NCBI GenBank assembly: GCA_021787255.1
Contig: JAJYMD010000336.1
Location: 1 to 7,271, forward strand
Reading direction: 5' to 3'
Length of the DNA: 7,271 bases
Source: Actinomycetes bacterium
Lineage (GTDB): Bacteria > Actinomycetota > Acidimicrobiia > Acidimicrobiales > RAAP-2
Every line of letters begins with the position of its first letter. Position 1 is the stretch's first letter. Below are positions 6,346 to 7,271 of the stretch, piece after piece. The notes under the pieces are model-generated. The model saw nothing but the letters and a program-made list of their open reading frames with translations, was not told the DNA's origin and did no database searches. The position numbers were made by a program, and so were the translations under genes.

Positions 6346-7271
6346 GTGTGCACCACGGGGGGCGACCCTGACGCCGGTCCGGGTCCAGCACAGCTCGGCG
6401 TGATAGGCGCCATCCCGACCTCCAGGGAGGGCGGCGAAGAGGGCCCCGGACGACCTCGGTCTCCCGCATACCTGCGGCTGCTCCTCACCCTGCTCTTGCC
6501 GGCGGCACTGTTCAACTCCTACGACGGCGAGCTGAGGGCGGTGCTGCTCAGTCAGTTGAAGGACGCCTTCCACGTGGGCACCGCGGCTGTCGGGATCGCC
6601 AACATCCCGATCGGGGCCGGTCAGTTCATCGCGTTCTTCGTGGTGCTCGCCGCCGACAGGATCGGACGACGCCCGATCCTGATGTGGTCGATCCTCGGCT
6701 ACACGGCGTGCACCACGCTCAGCGCGGTCTCCTGGAACCTCTGGTCGTTCGCCGCGTTCCAGTTCGGGACGCAGGTCTTCATCGGTGCCGAGTTCGGCGT
6801 GGCGGTCACGCTGCTCGCAGAGGAGGTGCCGCCCGCCCACCGAGGCCGGTACCTCTCGTGGCTGCTGCTCGTCAGCCCGCTCGGAGCAGTGCTCGCAGGC
6901 GTGCTGGTCGCAGTCGGGTTCCTCCACAACCCGATCGGGTGGCGAATGTTCTTCCTCCTCGCCGCGGTCCCGCTCCTCGTGGTGGCCGTCGCCCGTCGCA
7001 AGCTGCAGGAGAGCGAGGCGTACTTGCACGCCCGGGCCGCCCGGGCCTCCTCGCCCAGGCGCTCGGCGCGCGAAGCGGTCGTCAGCTCGGTCGCGGTCTT
7101 TGCCCGCGCGACGCGGCTGCGGGTCTCGGCGGTGGGAGGCATCGCCTTCGTCCAGGGCCTGGGATCAGCCGCAGCCGTCGGATGGTGGACGTACTACGCG
7201 GAGCACGAACGGCACTTCGGCACCGGCACGGCCGGTGCCTTCTTCGCCGCCGCAGCCCTCGTCAGAGATCG
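6346..7271 (+). CDS. Major facilitator superfamily transporter, N-terminal part (partial)
   Basis: An open frame runs off the right edge and encodes roughly the first half of a 12-helix MFS carrier. Helix 1 (LLLTLLLPAALF) is followed by NSYDGEL, which resembles the YD motif of metabolite:H+ symporters. MFS motif A appears as ADRIGRRP (Asp codon at 6655) between helices 2 and 3, then GAEFGVAVTLLAEEVPPAHRGR (from about 6784) around helix 4 and the following loop, as in sugar- and metabolite-type MFS. About six helices are complete and a seventh begins before the edge. The start is uncertain: GTG 6346 has AGGGA seven bases upstream and is used here; GTG 6400 has no clear ribosome site but gives a shorter polar N-terminus. 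It lies only 28 bp after the tri-domain gene (82 bp if GTG 6400), with no terminator visible, so co-transcription is likely. Substrate unknown. Confidence 0.82.
   Translation, partial: MCTTGGDPDAGPGPAQLGVIGAIPTSREGGEEGPGRPRSPAYLRLLLTLLLPAALFNSYDGELRAVLLSQLKDAFHVGTAAVGIANIPIGAGQFIAFFVVLAADRIGRRPILMWSILGYTACTTLSAVSWNLWSFAAFQFGTQVFIGAEFGVAVTLLAEEVPPAHRGRYLSWLLLVSPLGAVLAGVLVAVGFLHNPIGWRMFFLLAAVPLLVVAVARRKLQESEAYLHARAARASSPRRSAREAVVSSVAVFARATRLRVSAVGGIAFVQGLGSAAAVGWWTYYAEHERHFGTGTAGAFFAAAALVRD

Noticed and set aside
6280..7029. Minus-strand 249-residue open frame opposite the MFS gene
   Set aside because: It is charged, His/Glu/Arg-rich without domain character, and lies antisense to a frame with clear membrane helices and MFS motifs.

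Overview
The window is very GC-rich, uses GTG as well as ATG starts, and its genes abut or overlap. With proteins rich in Ala, Arg and Gly and a fatty-acyl-AMP-ligase-like enzyme, this suggests a high-GC actinobacterium (Acidimicrobiia-like or a relative). That assignment is an inference from composition and gene content; no marker gene is present.

Layout: a divergent arrangement around an intergenic region at 3117-3470. Leftward (minus strand) runs an apparent operon for a branched-chain-amino-acid-type (HAAT/Liv) ABC importer: exported substrate-binding protein (1881-3116), LivG-type ATPase (982-1836), LivF-type ATPase (179-982) and the first 60 codons of a LivH-type permease (1-182, cut by the window edge). 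The last three overlap at their stop/start codons, which points to translational coupling. The substrate cannot be read from the sequence; this family carries branched-chain amino acids, amides, urea and various carboxylates.

Rightward (plus strand) lies the most unusual gene, a 948-residue protein (3471-6317) joining three activities: an N-terminal acyl carrier protein domain (attachment Ser43), a fatty-acyl-AMP-ligase-like adenylation domain, and a C-terminal PlsC-type glycerolipid acyltransferase with a hydrophobic segment in front. The arrangement suggests an enzyme that activates a free fatty acid with ATP, loads it on its own carrier domain and passes it to a lipid acceptor at the membrane without CoA. 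It recalls the Aas enzyme of enterobacteria, but with the domain order reversed and the carrier built in. A major facilitator superfamily transporter follows on the same strand (from about 6346, running off the right edge).

The divergent intergenic region holds a tandem array of five 18-bp units (3261-3350) plus a partial sixth. Each unit is itself a diverged doubling of 9 bp, and the array ends in an inverted copy able to form a hairpin with any of the preceding units. A perfect 14-bp palindrome (3425-3438) lies 32 bp before the start of the tri-domain gene. These are the best candidates for undescribed regulatory structure; the tri-domain enzyme is the best candidate for undescribed biochemistry. 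No RNA genes, insertion sequences or CRISPR arrays were seen.
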